Positions 1 through 9,853 of a stretch of DNA of 64,000 nucleotides are shown piece after piece. The translations under genes were made by a program, and so were the position numbers. Under the pieces are notes generated by a model that had not been told where the DNA came from, ran no database searches, and worked only from the letters and a program-made list of their open reading frames with translations. This DNA comes from Nitrospira sp. (GTDB lineage Bacteria; Nitrospirota; Nitrospiria; Nitrospirales; Nitrospiraceae), in the NCBI GenBank assembly GCA_005116955.1, contig SWDI01000003.1, positions 181,941-245,940 on the forward strand. Reading direction: 5' to 3'. Each line of letters opens with the position of its first letter. The first letter of the stretch is position 1.

Positions 1-2
1 TG

Positions 3-308
<306 letters not shown>

Positions 309-346
309 GACGGAACTGTTCGCTTGACAGGTTAGGAGTGAATGAC

Positions 347-658
347 GTGAAAGTCGATCAGCGGATCAGGATCAGATTAAGGGGTTTTGACTACCGAGTG
401 CTGGATCAGTCGGTTACGGAAATTGTTGAGACTGTTCGGCGCAGTGGGGCTAGGGTAGTGGGGCCAATTCCGCTTCCTACGCGGATTGAAAAGATTACCG
501 TCCAACGGTCAACGCACGCCGATAAGAAATCCCGTGAGCAATTTGAGATGCGCACACATAAGCGATTGCTCGATATTATGGAGCCAACGCCTGAGACGAT
601 GGATTCCTTGATGAAGCTGAATTTGGCGGCGGGAGTGGATGTAGAGATAAAACTATGA
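347..658 (+). CDS. rpsJ: Small subunit ribosomal protein uS10
   Basis: Ribosomal protein S10 of the 30S head, also NusE in transcription antitermination. I chose the GTG at 347: it gives 103 residues (the usual S10 length), begins [20 protein letters not shown], and sits 8 bases after AGGAG (334-338). An upstream GTG at 338 overlaps that Shine-Dalgarno sequence and is unlikely. Core S10 sequence [17 protein letters not shown] and [15 protein letters not shown] is present. First gene of the S10 cluster. Confidence 0.96.
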   Translation: MKVDQRIRIRLRGFDYRVLDQSVTEIVETVRRSGARVVGPIPLPTRIEKITVQRSTHADKKSREQFEMRTHKRLLDIMEPTPETMDSLMKLNLAAGVDVEIKL

Positions 659-719
659 TGGCTCGTGAGTTTAAGGTTGGATATGATCTTGTTTGTCCTC
701 TCAATTATGCGGTGAGTCA

Positions 720-1340
720 ATGACGAATGGACTGATTGGAAAAAAGTTGGGAATGACCCAAGTCTTCGATGCGAGTCGGTTGACTCCAGTGACGATAATC
801 GAGGCGGGTCCGTGTCGAGTGGTAGCGATAAAAACGAAAGAACTGGATCAATATGAAGCGGTCCAGCTTTCTTTCGGTGAAGTCAAAGAGCGCAAGCTAT
901 CGAAGTCAGAGTTAGGGCATCTCAAGAAAAACCAAGCGGCGCCAAGTCGAATCCTGCGGGAGTTTAAAAAAGATGGAAATCCGGCTGTCGGACAAGTGGT
1001 AACGGTCGGCATGTTTCAGAAGGGTGATTGGGTTGACGTCATCGGAATATCCAAAGGTAAGGGGTTTCAGGGTGTCGTGAAGCGTCATCACTACGCGGGT
1101 GGCCCTGAGTCTCATGGGTCCATGTTTCATCGGGCGCCAGGTTCTATAGGGGCGAGTTCATTTCCTTCTCGTGTGTGGAAAGGGAAGACCTTGCCGGGTC
1201 ACATGGGGTCGGAGCGTGTCACGGTTCAGAGGTTGAAGGTCGTTGAGTCGCGGTCTGATGAAAATCTCCTCTTTGTCCGAGGGGCCATTCCTGGGGCCAT
1301 TAGCGGCCTCGTTATCGTCCGAAAGTCAAAAAAGAGCTAG
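720..1340 (+). CDS. rplC: Large subunit ribosomal protein uL3
   Basis: L3, an early 50S assembly protein whose loop reaches the peptidyl transferase centre. Start ATG 720 gives [16 protein letters not shown], the standard N-terminus, and 206 residues (family about 210). A GGTGAG motif lies just upstream. The conserved loop [18 protein letters not shown] is intact. A short non-coding gap of about 60 bases separates it from rpsJ. Next gene rplD starts immediately after its stop. Confidence 0.97.
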   Translation: MTNGLIGKKLGMTQVFDASRLTPVTIIEAGPCRVVAIKTKELDQYEAVQLSFGEVKERKLSKSELGHLKKNQAAPSRILREFKKDGNPAVGQVVTVGMFQKGDWVDVIGISKGKGFQGVVKRHHYAGGPESHGSMFHRAPGSIGASSFPSRVWKGKTLPGHMGSERVTVQRLKVVESRSDENLLFVRGAIPGAISGLVIVRKSKKS

Positions 1341-1341
1341 T

Positions 1342-1965
1342 ATGCCTACTATCGATCTCGTTGATTTGCAAAAAAAGAAGGTGGGAACGGTCGATTTATC
1401 TCCGCAGGTATTCGGCTGTGAGCCTCGTGCTGCTTTGGTTCATGAAGCGGTCATCATGCAGCGTGCCTGTGAGCGTAGGGGGACGGCCTCTACGTTGCGG
1501 CGCGGTGAAGTAAGTGGATCTGGTAAAAAGCCATGGAAGCAAAAGCATACGGGGCGTGCCAGGGCTGGGTCTCTTCGCTCTCCTGTCTGGCGCCATGGTG
1601 GAAGTGTTTTTGGGCCAAAGCCTAGAAGTTATGCCTATTCTATGCCCAAGAAGAAGTATCGGATCGCACTACAGAGCGCATTGTCGGCTAAGGTAATAGA
1701 GAGTAAATTGTTTGTTGTGTCTGATCTTTCTCTCCAGCAGCCAAGGACGAAGTTGCTAGCGCAAGCGTTAAAGCAATTCACGGGGGGTGATCACGCGCTG
1801 GTGATCGTTGGGAAGGATCAATCTGACATCTTGAAGGCTGCCGGGAATCTTGCTGCGGTGAAGGTGCTTAGCGCTGATCAGTTGAATGTGTACGATGTGG
1901 TTCGCGCTCAGGTGATCATGATTGCCGAGCAGGAGCTTGGTCCTCTGAATGAGGTGTGGTCATGA
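1342..1965 (+). CDS. rplD: Large subunit ribosomal protein uL4
   Basis: L4, a 50S protein lining the exit tunnel; in some bacteria it autoregulates the S10 operon. ATG 1342 gives 207 residues starting MPTIDLVDLQKKK. The extended loop with GSGKKPWKQKHTGRARAGS and WRHGGSVFGPKPR is the family signature. It begins one base after the rplC stop, and its own stop overlaps the rplW start, indicating translational coupling. Confidence 0.97.
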   Translation: MPTIDLVDLQKKKVGTVDLSPQVFGCEPRAALVHEAVIMQRACERRGTASTLRRGEVSGSGKKPWKQKHTGRARAGSLRSPVWRHGGSVFGPKPRSYAYSMPKKKYRIALQSALSAKVIESKLFVVSDLSLQQPRTKLLAQALKQFTGGDHALVIVGKDQSDILKAAGNLAAVKVLSADQLNVYDVVRAQVIMIAEQELGPLNEVWS

Positions 1966-2255
1966 AAGTTGATAGCCACAGGATCTTGATTCGGCCATTA
2001 TTAACGGAAAAGCTTACTGCACTTCGAGAAGCAACGAATACGGTGGGTTTTGTGGTTCATCCTGATGCAAACCGCATTCAGATCAGGCTGGCCGTCGAGG
2101 TGCTGCTAAAAGTCAAGGTTGACAAGGTCAACGTCATGAATGTTCGTGGGAAAGTTAAGAAACTCGGTCGATTCTCTGGTAGACGTTCCGATTGGAAGAA
2201 GGCGCTTGTGACTCTTAAGCAAGGCGAAAAGTTAGAGATGTACGAAAGCGCCTAG
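1962..2255 (+). CDS. rplW: Large subunit ribosomal protein uL23
   Basis: L23, at the peptide exit port, docking site for trigger factor and SRP. ATG 1962 overlaps the rplD stop (ATGA) and has GAGGTG at 1951-1956; a GTG two codons earlier lies inside that Shine-Dalgarno and was rejected. 97 residues. Core motif LIRPLLTEKLTALRE and the C-terminal VNVMNVRGKVKKLGR are present. Confidence 0.96.
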   Translation: MKVDSHRILIRPLLTEKLTALREATNTVGFVVHPDANRIQIRLAVEVLLKVKVDKVNVMNVRGKVKKLGRFSGRRSDWKKALVTLKQGEKLEMYESA

Positions 2256-2307
2256 TCGGGTCTCGTCGTCGGCTTGTTCGTGAAGGGTGAAAAGTGGGAG
2301 CATTATT

Positions 2308-3142
2308 ATGGGACTGAAGTCGTATCGTCCTACGTCTCCTGGTCGTCGAGGTATGACGGCTGTGGTGACCGAGGAGTTAACCAAGAAGAAACCAGAGAAA
2401 TCGTTGACTGCTTTCCATCTCCGAAGCGGAGGGCGCAACAACGATGGTCGTACGACTGTCAGGTTTCGTGGGGGAGGGCACAAGCGGCTCTATCGCACGA
2501 TTGATTTCTTGCGCGATAAAGTTGGAGTTGCAGCTCGGGTTGAGGCTATTGAGTACGATCCGAATCGCTCAGCGCGAATTGCACTCCTGAAATATCTGGA
2601 CGGAGAGAAGCGGTATATCTTAGCTCCTGTCGGATTAAGTATAAATGATGAAATACAATCTGGCCCTCAGGCCGAGATCAGACCTGGGAATGCGCTTCCT
2701 TTAATGAATATGCCTCTTGGTACGACCATCCACAACCTTGAGTTGAAGGTTGGAAAGGGAGGTCAGTTGATTCGAAGTGCTGGTGGGTTTGCGCAGGTCA
2801 TGGGGCGTGATGGTGCGTATGTGCAGGTGCGTCTAAAGTCCGGTGAAATGCGTCGAGTCTTAGGGGCCTGCATGGCGACTGTTGGGCAAGTTGGTAACGT
2901 TGACCATGAGAATGTCAGTGTTGGAAAGGCCGGACGGAATCGTTGGAAAGGGAAGAAGCCTCACGTTCGAGGGGTTGTGATGAACCCTGTTGACCATCCG
3001 CACGGAGGTGGTGAAGGAAAGTCTGGGCAGGGGAATCCTCACCCGGTCTCTCCATGGGGTCTCCCAACCAAGGGGTACAAAACCAGACAGAATAAGAAAA
3101 CAGATAAATTCATTATTGCTCGACGTAAGCCAGGAGTTCGCA

Positions 3143-3150
<8 letters not shown>
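2308..3150 (+). CDS. rplB: Large subunit ribosomal protein uL2
   Basis: L2, needed for subunit association and peptidyl transfer. ATG 2308 gives [17 protein letters not shown] and 280 residues, close to the usual 273-277; GGGAG lies 7 bases upstream. The C-terminal [13 protein letters not shown], carrying the functionally important histidine region, is intact. It overlaps the start of rpsS by 8 bases. Confidence 0.97.
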
Positions 3151-3430
<280 letters not shown>

Positions 3431-3520
3431 AAAGGTTGATCGGTTGGCGCATCATCAATGTCTGACGGATCGCGTGGTTCATTGATTGTTGGGATCCAAT
3501 TGGCTAACAGGGTTTAGAAA

Positions 3521-3877
3521 ATGACTGAAGCACGTGCGGTTCTAAAGTTTGCTCGCGTAGCGCCTCGGAAGGCAAGACCAGTAATTGATTTGATTCGTGG
3601 GAAGCAAGTGCCTATGGTGTTGGCCATCTTGAAGCACACGCCACGCCATGCTGCGAGGCTCGTTGAAAAAATCGTCCGCTCCGCCGTGGCCAATGCAGAG
3701 CTAAAAGAGATGGGCGATAGCGAATCAATGGTCATCTCCAAGGCTTTCGTTGATGGTGGTCCCACATATAAGCGTGTACGTGCGAGGTCGATGGGGCGGG
3801 CCAATGCAATTCAAAAGCGTACGAGTCACATTACCGTCATTGTGACGGCGCCCGAAATTCAGGGTAAGAGAAAATAG
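3521..3877 (+). CDS. rplV: Large subunit ribosomal protein uL22
   Basis: L22, whose beta-hairpin lines the exit tunnel and is a known site of macrolide-resistance mutations. 118 residues with ARVAPRKARPVIDLIRGK near the N-terminus and the hairpin SMGRANAIQKRTSHITV near the end. The Shine-Dalgarno upstream of ATG 3521 is weak (AGGG). Confidence 0.96.
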   Translation: MTEARAVLKFARVAPRKARPVIDLIRGKQVPMVLAILKHTPRHAARLVEKIVRSAVANAELKEMGDSESMVISKAFVDGGPTYKRVRARSMGRANAIQKRTSHITVIVTAPEIQGKRK

Positions 3878-3907
3878 CTCATTTCTCTCTATTGAGGCAT
3901 ATAACGC

Positions 3908-4579
3908 ATGGGTCAGAAAACACATCCAATAGGTTATCGGCTAGGCTACAACTATACGTGGAGCTCGCGCTGGTATGCAGGTAAAGATTACGCCAAACTA
4001 CTCCATCAGGATGTCAAGATCCGAAAGATGGTTAAGGCAAGGCTGTATCATGCCGGCGTATCCAAAGTTGAAATTGAGCGTTCTGGTGATCAGACCAGAG
4101 TGATTATTCATACTGCTCGCCCTGGCATTATTATCGGACGCAAGGGAGCTGAGGTTGATAAGCTGAAGGCTGACCTTGAAAAGCAGTATGGGGGACAGGT
4201 TTATATTACAGTCAAGGAAATCAAGAAGCCAGAACTTGACGCTCAGCTGGTTAGCGAGAATGTTGCTACTCAGCTTGAGAAGCGGGTCGCGTTTCGGAGA
4301 GCGATGAAGCGCAGTGTTCAGTCAGCCTTGAGGCTTGGCGCTCAAGGTATCAAGATCATGGTGGCTGGTCGTCTGGGTGGTGCTGAAATTGCTCGAACGG
4401 AATGGTATCGAGAGGGGCGTGTTCCGCTGCATACGCTCCGCGCTGAAATAGATTATGGATTCGCCGAAGCGCACACGACGATGGGTCAGATCGGGGTAAA
4501 GACCTGGATCTACAAGGGAGAGCTTCTTCCTGTGCAGCCCTTCAAGGCCGAATCATCTTTAGAACGACGGTTTGGGTGA
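3908..4579 (+). CDS. rpsC: Small subunit ribosomal protein uS3
   Basis: S3, at the mRNA entry channel of the 30S subunit. 223 residues. N-terminal [13 protein letters not shown], then a KH domain with the GxxG loop in [13 protein letters not shown] (about residues 74-86), then the C-terminal domain with [20 protein letters not shown]. Length and order are those of typical bacterial S3. Confidence 0.97.
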   Translation: MGQKTHPIGYRLGYNYTWSSRWYAGKDYAKLLHQDVKIRKMVKARLYHAGVSKVEIERSGDQTRVIIHTARPGIIIGRKGAEVDKLKADLEKQYGGQVYITVKEIKKPELDAQLVSENVATQLEKRVAFRRAMKRSVQSALRLGAQGIKIMVAGRLGGAEIARTEWYREGRVPLHTLRAEIDYGFAEAHTTMGQIGVKTWIYKGELLPVQPFKAESSLERRFG

Positions 4580-4591
4580 GGAGATCGACCT

Positions 4592-5017
4592 GTGTTAGCG
4601 CCTAAGAAAGTTAAATTTAGAAAGATGCAAAAAGGCCGGATGACCGGCAAGGCCTATCGTGGTGGCCAAATTACTCTTGGGGAATTTGGTCTCAAGGCAT
4701 TGGAGCCAGGATGGGTGACGAGTCGGCAAATTGAAGCCGCGCGTATCGCGATTACTCGATACGTGAAGCGCGGAGGGCAAGTGTGGACAAGGATTTTCCC
4801 TGATAAGCCGATCACGAAAAAGCCGGCCGAGACTCGAATGGGTAAGGGGAAGGGGAATCCTGAGTACTGGGTTGCTGTTGTCAAGCCTGGTAGGATCCTT
4901 TATGAGATGGACGGCGTCACCTCAGAGGTTGCTAAAGAGGCGTTTCGTCTTGCGTCGCACAAGTTGCCGATTGCCACGAAATTGGTTGTTCGTGGCGAGT
5001 TTGGTCAAGGATCTTGA
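4592..5017 (+). CDS. rplP: Large subunit ribosomal protein uL16
   Basis: L16, contacting the A-site tRNA elbow and the central protuberance. GTG start at 4592 with GAGGAG (4578-4583) eight bases upstream; product begins [17 protein letters not shown] and is 141 residues. The signature [20 protein letters not shown] and [13 protein letters not shown] are intact. Lies 12 bases after rpsC. Confidence 0.97.
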   Translation: MLAPKKVKFRKMQKGRMTGKAYRGGQITLGEFGLKALEPGWVTSRQIEAARIAITRYVKRGGQVWTRIFPDKPITKKPAETRMGKGKGNPEYWVAVVKPGRILYEMDGVTSEVAKEAFRLASHKLPIATKLVVRGEFGQGS

Positions 5018-5040
5018 GAGGATAAAGAGGAGCAGGGGAT

Positions 5041-5256
5041 ATGGCATTGGACGTCAAGGAGCTCCAGCAGCTAGGGGTGAGTGAGCTTGTCGATAAGGAA
5101 AAGCAACTTGTACAAGAGCTGTTCAGTCTACGTTTTCAGTTTGGCTCTGGACGTCTCGAGAATCCTATGCAAATCCGAAAAATAAAGCGGGATATTGCGC
5201 GGGTGAAAACTATTCTCGAGCAAGTGAAGGCCCGAACAGAGGGCTCTAAAAAGTAA
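5041..5256 (+). CDS. rpmC: Large subunit ribosomal protein uL29
   Basis: L29, a small helical protein at the exit tunnel. 71 residues; helical hairpin with LVQELFSLRFQFGSGRLENP and IRKIKRDIARVKTIL, the family core. It lies between rplP and rpsQ as in most bacteria. Confidence 0.95.
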   Translation: MALDVKELQQLGVSELVDKEKQLVQELFSLRFQFGSGRLENPMQIRKIKRDIARVKTILEQVKARTEGSKK

Positions 5257-5264
5257 AGGATGCT

Positions 5265-5531
5265 ATGGCTGAGGTAGTAAAGCGCCGTCATTGGTATGGT
5301 GACGTCGTCAGTAACAAAATGCAAAAGACGGTTGTTGTCGTGGTTTCACGAACGGTCACTCATCCAGTCTATAAGAAGGTTCTTAGGCGGGTGACGAAAC
5401 TAAAAGCCCACGATGAAGGTGGAGTGTGTAAAGTTGGAGATCGGGTCAAGCTCGTGCAGACGAGGCCGTTAAGCAAAGAGAAGAACTGGCGTGTCGTGCA
5501 AGTCATGGAAAAAGGTCAACCTGAAAAGTAA
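5265..5531 (+). CDS. rpsQ: Small subunit ribosomal protein uS17
   Basis: S17, an OB-fold primary 16S rRNA binder. 88 residues with [30 protein letters not shown] and the C-terminal [20 protein letters not shown]. Eight bases downstream of rpmC, same operon. Confidence 0.96.
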   Translation: MAEVVKRRHWYGDVVSNKMQKTVVVVVSRTVTHPVYKKVLRRVTKLKAHDEGGVCKVGDRVKLVQTRPLSKEKNWRVVQVMEKGQPEK

Positions 5532-5584
5532 GAAGCGGTATTTCGGATGGTCTTTGGTCTACTGCCGCGTGTAGGAATATAGCG

Positions 5585-5953
5585 ATGATTCAGAACTATA
5601 CATATATGGATGTGGCCGATAATTCCGGAGCCAAGCAGGCCATGTGTTTTCATGTGTTCGGGGGGACGAGACGGCGTTATGCGTCGCTTGGTGATATCGT
5701 GGTGGTGGCTGTCAAGGAGGCGATCCCACAGGCGGGAGTGAAGAAAGGGGATGTGAGCCGGGCTGTCATCGTCCGAACCACAAAGGAAGTTCGCCGAGAA
5801 GATGGGTCGTATATTAAGTTTGATCGGAACGCATGCGTGTTGATCAATAAAGATGGCGAGCCAATTGGAACGCGCATATTCGGTCCTGTTGCCCGCGAGC
5901 TCCGCTGGAAGAAATTTATGAAGATCATTTCTTTAGCGCCTGAAGTTTTGTAG
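5585..5953 (+). CDS. rplN: Large subunit ribosomal protein uL14
   Basis: L14, at the 30S-50S interface and the docking site of the silencing factor RsfS. 122 residues, exactly the usual length. Motifs: [19 protein letters not shown] near the N-terminus, [20 protein letters not shown] centrally, and [13 protein letters not shown]. Confidence 0.97.
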   Translation: MIQNYTYMDVADNSGAKQAMCFHVFGGTRRRYASLGDIVVVAVKEAIPQAGVKKGDVSRAVIVRTTKEVRREDGSYIKFDRNACVLINKDGEPIGTRIFGPVARELRWKKFMKIISLAPEVL

Positions 5954-5975
5954 GGCAGAACGAACGAGGAGCATC

Positions 5976-6305
5976 GTGGAAGTAGTCCGAAAAAGTAGAA
6001 TTCGAAAAGGGGATACGGTTGTCGTGGTCACTGGTCGTGAGCGAGGCAAGACGGGGAAAGTTCTGTCTGTTGATCTGCAAGCCGGGAAGGTGGTTGTCGA
6101 GAAGTTAAATATCGTTAAGCGACACACTAAACCCAATCAGAAGGCTAAGCAGGGAGGTATTCTCGAGCGAGAAGCGCCGCTACAGATTTCCAATGTCATG
6201 TTTTTCTGTCCGGTCACACAGAAGCCTACGCGGATCGGGATTCGGATTTTAGAAGATGGGCGACGAGTGCGCTTCAGTAAGAAATCAAACGAGACTGTGG
6301 AATAG
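5976..6305 (+). CDS. rplX: Large subunit ribosomal protein uL24
   Basis: L24, an assembly-initiator protein. GTG start at 5976 behind GAGGAG (5966-5971). 109 residues; KOW motif in [20 protein letters not shown] followed by [19 protein letters not shown] few bases separate it from rplE. Confidence 0.96.
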   Translation: MEVVRKSRIRKGDTVVVVTGRERGKTGKVLSVDLQAGKVVVEKLNIVKRHTKPNQKAKQGGILEREAPLQISNVMFFCPVTQKPTRIGIRILEDGRRVRFSKKSNETVE

Positions 6306-6313
6306 GCTACGTG

Positions 6314-6964
6314 ATGACTAAGGAAACTAAAAATAAGTCTAGTAAACCGTCCGAGCGTAAATCATCAAAGAAAGGATCGGTCGCGCCCGCACCATTGGAC
6401 CAAGGTGGCGAGGAGTCCAAGTTTCGACCACGTCTTCGTGATATATATGACCAGAAGGTGGTCCCCGCACTCATGAAGGAGTTTGGATATAAAAACGTGA
6501 TGCAGGTTCCACGGCTTGAGCGTGTGGTGTTGAACGTGGGAATGGGTGAGGCGATTCAGAATGTGAAACTCTTGGAAGGTGCGGTAGCTGAGCTGGGGAT
6601 GATCACCGGTCAAAAGCCGGTCGTCACTCGAGCTAAAAAAGCCATCGCCGGGTTCAAGCTTCGGCAGGGATTGCCCATCGGAACTAAAGTGACGCTTCGT
6701 AGCCGGCGGATGTATGAGTTTTTTGATCGCCTGGTTACGTTGGCGCTCCCTCGTATCCGAGACTTTCGTGGCGTTTCTCCAAAGGCTTTTGATGGTCGAG
6801 GGAATTACACGCTTGGTGTAAAAGAGCAACTCATTTTTCCTGAAATTAAGTACGATGAAGTTGCCTCGATTCATGGGATGGATATTACAGTTGTCACTAC
6901 GGCCAGGACGAACGACGAGGGGAAGGCGCTTCTGAAGCACCTGGGTATGCCGTTCCGTACGTGA
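6314..6964 (+). CDS. rplE: Large subunit ribosomal protein uL5 with N-terminal extension
   Basis: L5 binds 5S rRNA in the central protuberance. The conserved body starts near [20 protein letters not shown] and runs to the C-terminus ([57 protein letters not shown]). Starting at ATG 6314 the product is 216 residues against about 180 usually: some 36 extra N-terminal residues rich in Lys, Ser, Pro and Glu. There is no other in-frame start before the conserved body, so the extension appears real. GTG 6311 is an alternative start one codon upstream. Confidence 0.96.
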   Translation: MTKETKNKSSKPSERKSSKKGSVAPAPLDQGGEESKFRPRLRDIYDQKVVPALMKEFGYKNVMQVPRLERVVLNVGMGEAIQNVKLLEGAVAELGMITGQKPVVTRAKKAIAGFKLRQGLPIGTKVTLRSRRMYEFFDRLVTLALPRIRDFRGVSPKAFDGRGNYTLGVKEQLIFPEIKYDEVASIHGMDITVVTTARTNDEGKALLKHLGMPFRT

Positions 6965-7009
6965 GCACGACGTGGGTCAATGGTGTTTGTTTGAACGGAA
7001 GGAGTGCGT

Positions 7010-7195
7010 GTGTCGAGATTAGCGCTGAGAAATAAGGCAGCAACGCAGCAGAAGTTCTCCACGCGTAACTACCATCGGTGTGGAGTTTGTGGTCGAGTTC
7101 ACGGATATCTCCGTCGGTTTCAAATGTGCCGTATTTGCTTTCGACTGATGTCTCTGCGCGGAGAGATTCCTGGCGTGCGAAAATCTAGCTGGTAA
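7010..7195 (+). CDS. rpsN: Small subunit ribosomal protein uS14, zinc-binding type
   Basis: S14 of the 30S head. GTG 7010 was chosen because it follows GGAAGGAG (6997-7004) and gives 61 residues, the exact length of the short zinc-binding form. Two Cys pairs, CGVC and CRIC, 12 residues apart, form the zinc site. An in-frame GTG at 7004 overlaps the Shine-Dalgarno. Confidence 0.95.
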   Translation: MSRLALRNKAATQQKFSTRNYHRCGVCGRVHGYLRRFQMCRICFRLMSLRGEIPGVRKSSW

Positions 7196-7244
7196 CGGGT
7201 GTTCTCACACCGGTGACTGCCAATGGAGGATAGAAAGATATAGC

Positions 7245-7640
7245 ATGGTTACCGATCCAATCGGCGATCTTCTGGTTCGCTTAAAGAATGGCGCTCAGCG
7301 TCGCCATGAGACTGTCACAGTTCCAACGTCAAAGTTGAAGCGTGCTATTTTGACGATTTTGATGAGAGAAGGTTATGTCGACGCCATCGAGGATGGAGCT
7401 CATGAGGGGCATCCCATTCTTACCGTACGGCTTCGATATGTCGGTGAGGGGCAACCTATGATCACTGGGCTGGAGCGCGTCAGTAAGCCAGGACGACGGG
7501 TGTATATTGGTAGTCAGGAAATTAAGAAAGTTCGCAATGGGATTGGTGTGTCCATCCTTTCTACGTCTAAAGGAATCATGACTGACCAGGAATCCCGTAA
7601 GAATCGCCTTGGGGGTGAGCTTCTCTGTTCCGTATGGTAG
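7245..7640 (+). CDS. rpsH: Small subunit ribosomal protein uS8
   Basis: S8, a central-domain 16S rRNA binder; in E. coli it represses the spc operon. 131 residues beginning MVTDPIGDLLVRLKNG, with the C-terminal signature GIGVSILSTSKGIMTDQESR. About 50 bases after rpsN. Confidence 0.96.
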   Translation: MVTDPIGDLLVRLKNGAQRRHETVTVPTSKLKRAILTILMREGYVDAIEDGAHEGHPILTVRLRYVGEGQPMITGLERVSKPGRRVYIGSQEIKKVRNGIGVSILSTSKGIMTDQESRKNRLGGELLCSVW

Positions 7641-7683
7641 AAGGAAAAGTTATTTCGATCTCGAGCGAGGGGTGTAAGAAACC

Positions 7684-8220
7684 ATGTCCCGCATTGGAAA
7701 AAAACCGATTGTAATTCCGGGTGGAGTGGAAGTTAAAGTTGCTGGATCAACTGTGTCAGTTAAAGGCCCCTTGGGCAAACTGGATTGGTCTCTAGAGCAG
7801 GGAGTCGACATTGCCATTAGTAATGGCCAGGTCGTTGTCGGCCGTTCGAGTGACGATCGTAAGCTGAGAGCGTTGCATGGGCTGACTCGTGCCGAATTGA
7901 GCAATATGGTTCAGGGTGTAACAAAAGGATACGAACGCTCGCTTGAGATTACTGGAGTAGGCTACAAGACTCAAGTTCAGGGGCGGACACTTAGCTTCAA
8001 TGTGGGGTATATCAATCCAGTGGTCTATGAGGTGCCAACGGGCATTGATGTCAAAGTGGACAAGCAGACGCTCATTAACGTCAAAGGAGTTGATAAGCGG
8101 TTAGTAGGGCAGGTGGCAGCTGATCTTCGAGCTATTAAGCCACCGGATGTCTATAAGCAAAAGGGTATTCGCTACGCGGGCGAGACATTGCGCAAAAAAG
8201 AAGGCAAGACGGGGAAATAG
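7684..8220 (+). CDS. rplF: Large subunit ribosomal protein uL6
   Basis: L6, near the GTPase-associated centre. 178 residues made of two related domains; begins MSRIGKKPIVIPGGVEV and ends with the family signature IKPPDVYKQKGIRYAGE. Confidence 0.97.
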   Translation: MSRIGKKPIVIPGGVEVKVAGSTVSVKGPLGKLDWSLEQGVDIAISNGQVVVGRSSDDRKLRALHGLTRAELSNMVQGVTKGYERSLEITGVGYKTQVQGRTLSFNVGYINPVVYEVPTGIDVKVDKQTLINVKGVDKRLVGQVAADLRAIKPPDVYKQKGIRYAGETLRKKEGKTGK

Positions 8221-8229
8221 GAACTAGCC

Positions 8230-8595
8230 ATGAATGCTGCAGACAAAGTTCGACAACTTAATCAACGACGCCGTCGAGTGAGACGTGTGATTATGGGAAC
8301 GACCGGCCGGCCACGTCTGAATGTATTTCGAAGTGCGGCCCATATTTATGCCCAGATTATTGATGATATTCAAGGTGCTACTCTGGCGGCTGCCTCATCG
8401 CTCGATAAATCCCTACGCAAGTCCATGAAATCGACTGGTGGCATTGAGGCGGCTAAGGCGGTGGGGAAATTGATCGCTGATCGGGCCAAGGCTGCCAAGG
8501 TAACTACCGTAGTTTTTGATCGAGGGGGGCGGATGTATCACGGCAGAATTAAGGCACTTGCAGATGCATCGCGTGAAGGGGGCTTGCAATTTTAG
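8230..8595 (+). CDS. rplR: Large subunit ribosomal protein uL18
   Basis: L18, binding 5S rRNA with L5. 121 residues; basic N-terminus [20 protein letters not shown], then [18 protein letters not shown] and the C-terminal [20 protein letters not shown]. Nine bases after rplF. Confidence 0.96.
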   Translation: MNAADKVRQLNQRRRRVRRVIMGTTGRPRLNVFRSAAHIYAQIIDDIQGATLAAASSLDKSLRKSMKSTGGIEAAKAVGKLIADRAKAAKVTTVVFDRGGRMYHGRIKALADASREGGLQF

Positions 8596-8679
8596 GCTGA
8601 GGCGGGATGCGAGGCGAGCAAGAAAAGCGTATGGTTTCCTGGTGAACTGTTACTGAACTTAGGACTGAGGGGTAAGAGC

Positions 8680-9189
8680 GTGCGAGTCAATCCCGATGAA
8701 TTAAGCCTAAAAGATAAAGTTGTATTTATCAATCGTGTCGCAAAAGTTGTAAAAGGTGGAAAGCGTTTCAACTTTTGTGCACTCGTTGTTGTCGGCGACG
8801 GTCATGGGTGGATAGGGATCGGCAAGGGAAAAGCTGCTGAAGTCCCGGTTGCGATTTCAAAGGCTGTCGAACAAGCCAAGAAACACCTTGTTCATGTTTC
8901 ACTGAAGGGCGCAACTATTCCCCATGAAGTGCATGGTTTGTTTGGTGGAGAGCATGTGCTGCTGAAGCCGGCCGTCGACGGTACTGGAATTATCGCCGGG
9001 GGGGCGGTTCGTGCTGTGGTAGAGCTAGTTGGTGCGCATAATGTCATTGCGAAAACATTGGGCCGTGGAAATCCATTCAATACTGTTCGTGCCACACTCG
9101 ACGGGCTTACTCAATTGCGGAATTTGGACGATGTTCTTCGCTTCCGTCGACAAGTACTTCCTGATGGTCGAGAAAGGGCTGCGGTGTAA
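8680..9189 (+). CDS. rpsE: Small subunit ribosomal protein uS5
   Basis: S5, involved in decoding accuracy and mRNA unwinding. GTG start at 8680 with a GAGGGG-like ribosome binding site. 169 residues; double-stranded-RNA-binding-like N-domain with [20 protein letters not shown] and [19 protein letters not shown]-domain with [19 protein letters not shown]. Its stop overlaps the rpmD start by one base. Confidence 0.97.
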   Translation: MRVNPDELSLKDKVVFINRVAKVVKGGKRFNFCALVVVGDGHGWIGIGKGKAAEVPVAISKAVEQAKKHLVHVSLKGATIPHEVHGLFGGEHVLLKPAVDGTGIIAGGAVRAVVELVGAHNVIAKTLGRGNPFNTVRATLDGLTQLRNLDDVLRFRRQVLPDGRERAAV

Positions 9190-9407
9190 TGAGCTCATCC
9201 AAGACGCTTAAAACTTCAGAGCATGCTGCTCAAAGCGTGCGCGTGACGTTACGACGGAGTCCTATTGGGACACCTGAGCGGCATCGCCTTGTATTGCGTG
9301 GCCTCGGTCTTCGACATATACGACAGACCGTTGTCCATCCAGACACGCCTCAGGTGCGAGGACTAATTCAAAAGGTGGGCTACCTGCTTGAGGTTGGAAA
9401 GCCATGA
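9189..9407 (+). CDS. rpmD: Large subunit ribosomal protein uL30
   Basis: L30, a small 50S protein. 72 residues; the core VRVTLRRSPIGTPERHRLVL and GLRHIRQTVVHPDTPQVRG is preceded by a non-conserved stretch of about 15 residues. Both ends overlap neighbours (TAATG with rpsE, ATGA with rplO), so translation is coupled. Confidence 0.95.
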   Translation: MSSSKTLKTSEHAAQSVRVTLRRSPIGTPERHRLVLRGLGLRHIRQTVVHPDTPQVRGLIQKVGYLLEVGKP

Positions 9408-9853
9408 AACTTCATGATTTAGCTCCAGCAAAAGGGGCAAAGAAGCGAAGAAAGCGTATAGGACGTGGGCCTGGGTCTGGTCACGGGAAGACGGCAACCA
9501 AAGGACATAAGGGACTTCTGGCTCGATCTGGTGGCGGTAAGCGCCCAGGGTTTGAGGGTGGACAGATGCCGTTGGTACGGCGGCTACCAAAGTTCGGATT
9601 TACCAACCCAACCAGGACAGAGTATTCCATCGTCAACATTAAGAGTTTTGAAAAATGGGTTGGAAATGAGACTGTCACTCCGCAAGGTATGGTTGATGCT
9701 GGATTGGTGAAGCGAAAAAAACTTCCAATAAAAATTCTTGGCAACGGTGAATTAAAGAAAGCACTTGTTGTTCAGGCACATAAGTTCAGTAAATCGGCTG
9801 AATCGAAAATCCAAGCAGCCGGAGGGCGAGTCGAGGTCATCGGCGGTGCTTGA
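9404..9853 (+). CDS. rplO: Large subunit ribosomal protein uL15
   Basis: L15, a late-assembly 50S protein. 149 residues with GRGPGSGHGKTATKGHKG, GFEGGQMPLVRRLPKFGF and the C-terminal HKFSKSAESKIQAAGG. Its 3' end overlaps the secY start by 8 bases. Confidence 0.97.
   Translation: MKLHDLAPAKGAKKRRKRIGRGPGSGHGKTATKGHKGLLARSGGGKRPGFEGGQMPLVRRLPKFGFTNPTRTEYSIVNIKSFEKWVGNETVTPQGMVDAGLVKRKKLPIKILGNGELKKALVVQAHKFSKSAESKIQAAGGRVEVIGGA

Noticed and set aside
338..346. GTG 338 as the rpsJ start
   Set aside because: It overlaps the AGGAG ribosome binding site; GTG 347 gives the standard 103-residue S10.
6365..6940. Minus-strand frame of 191 codons opposite rplE
   Set aside because: Shadow of a conserved ribosomal protein gene.
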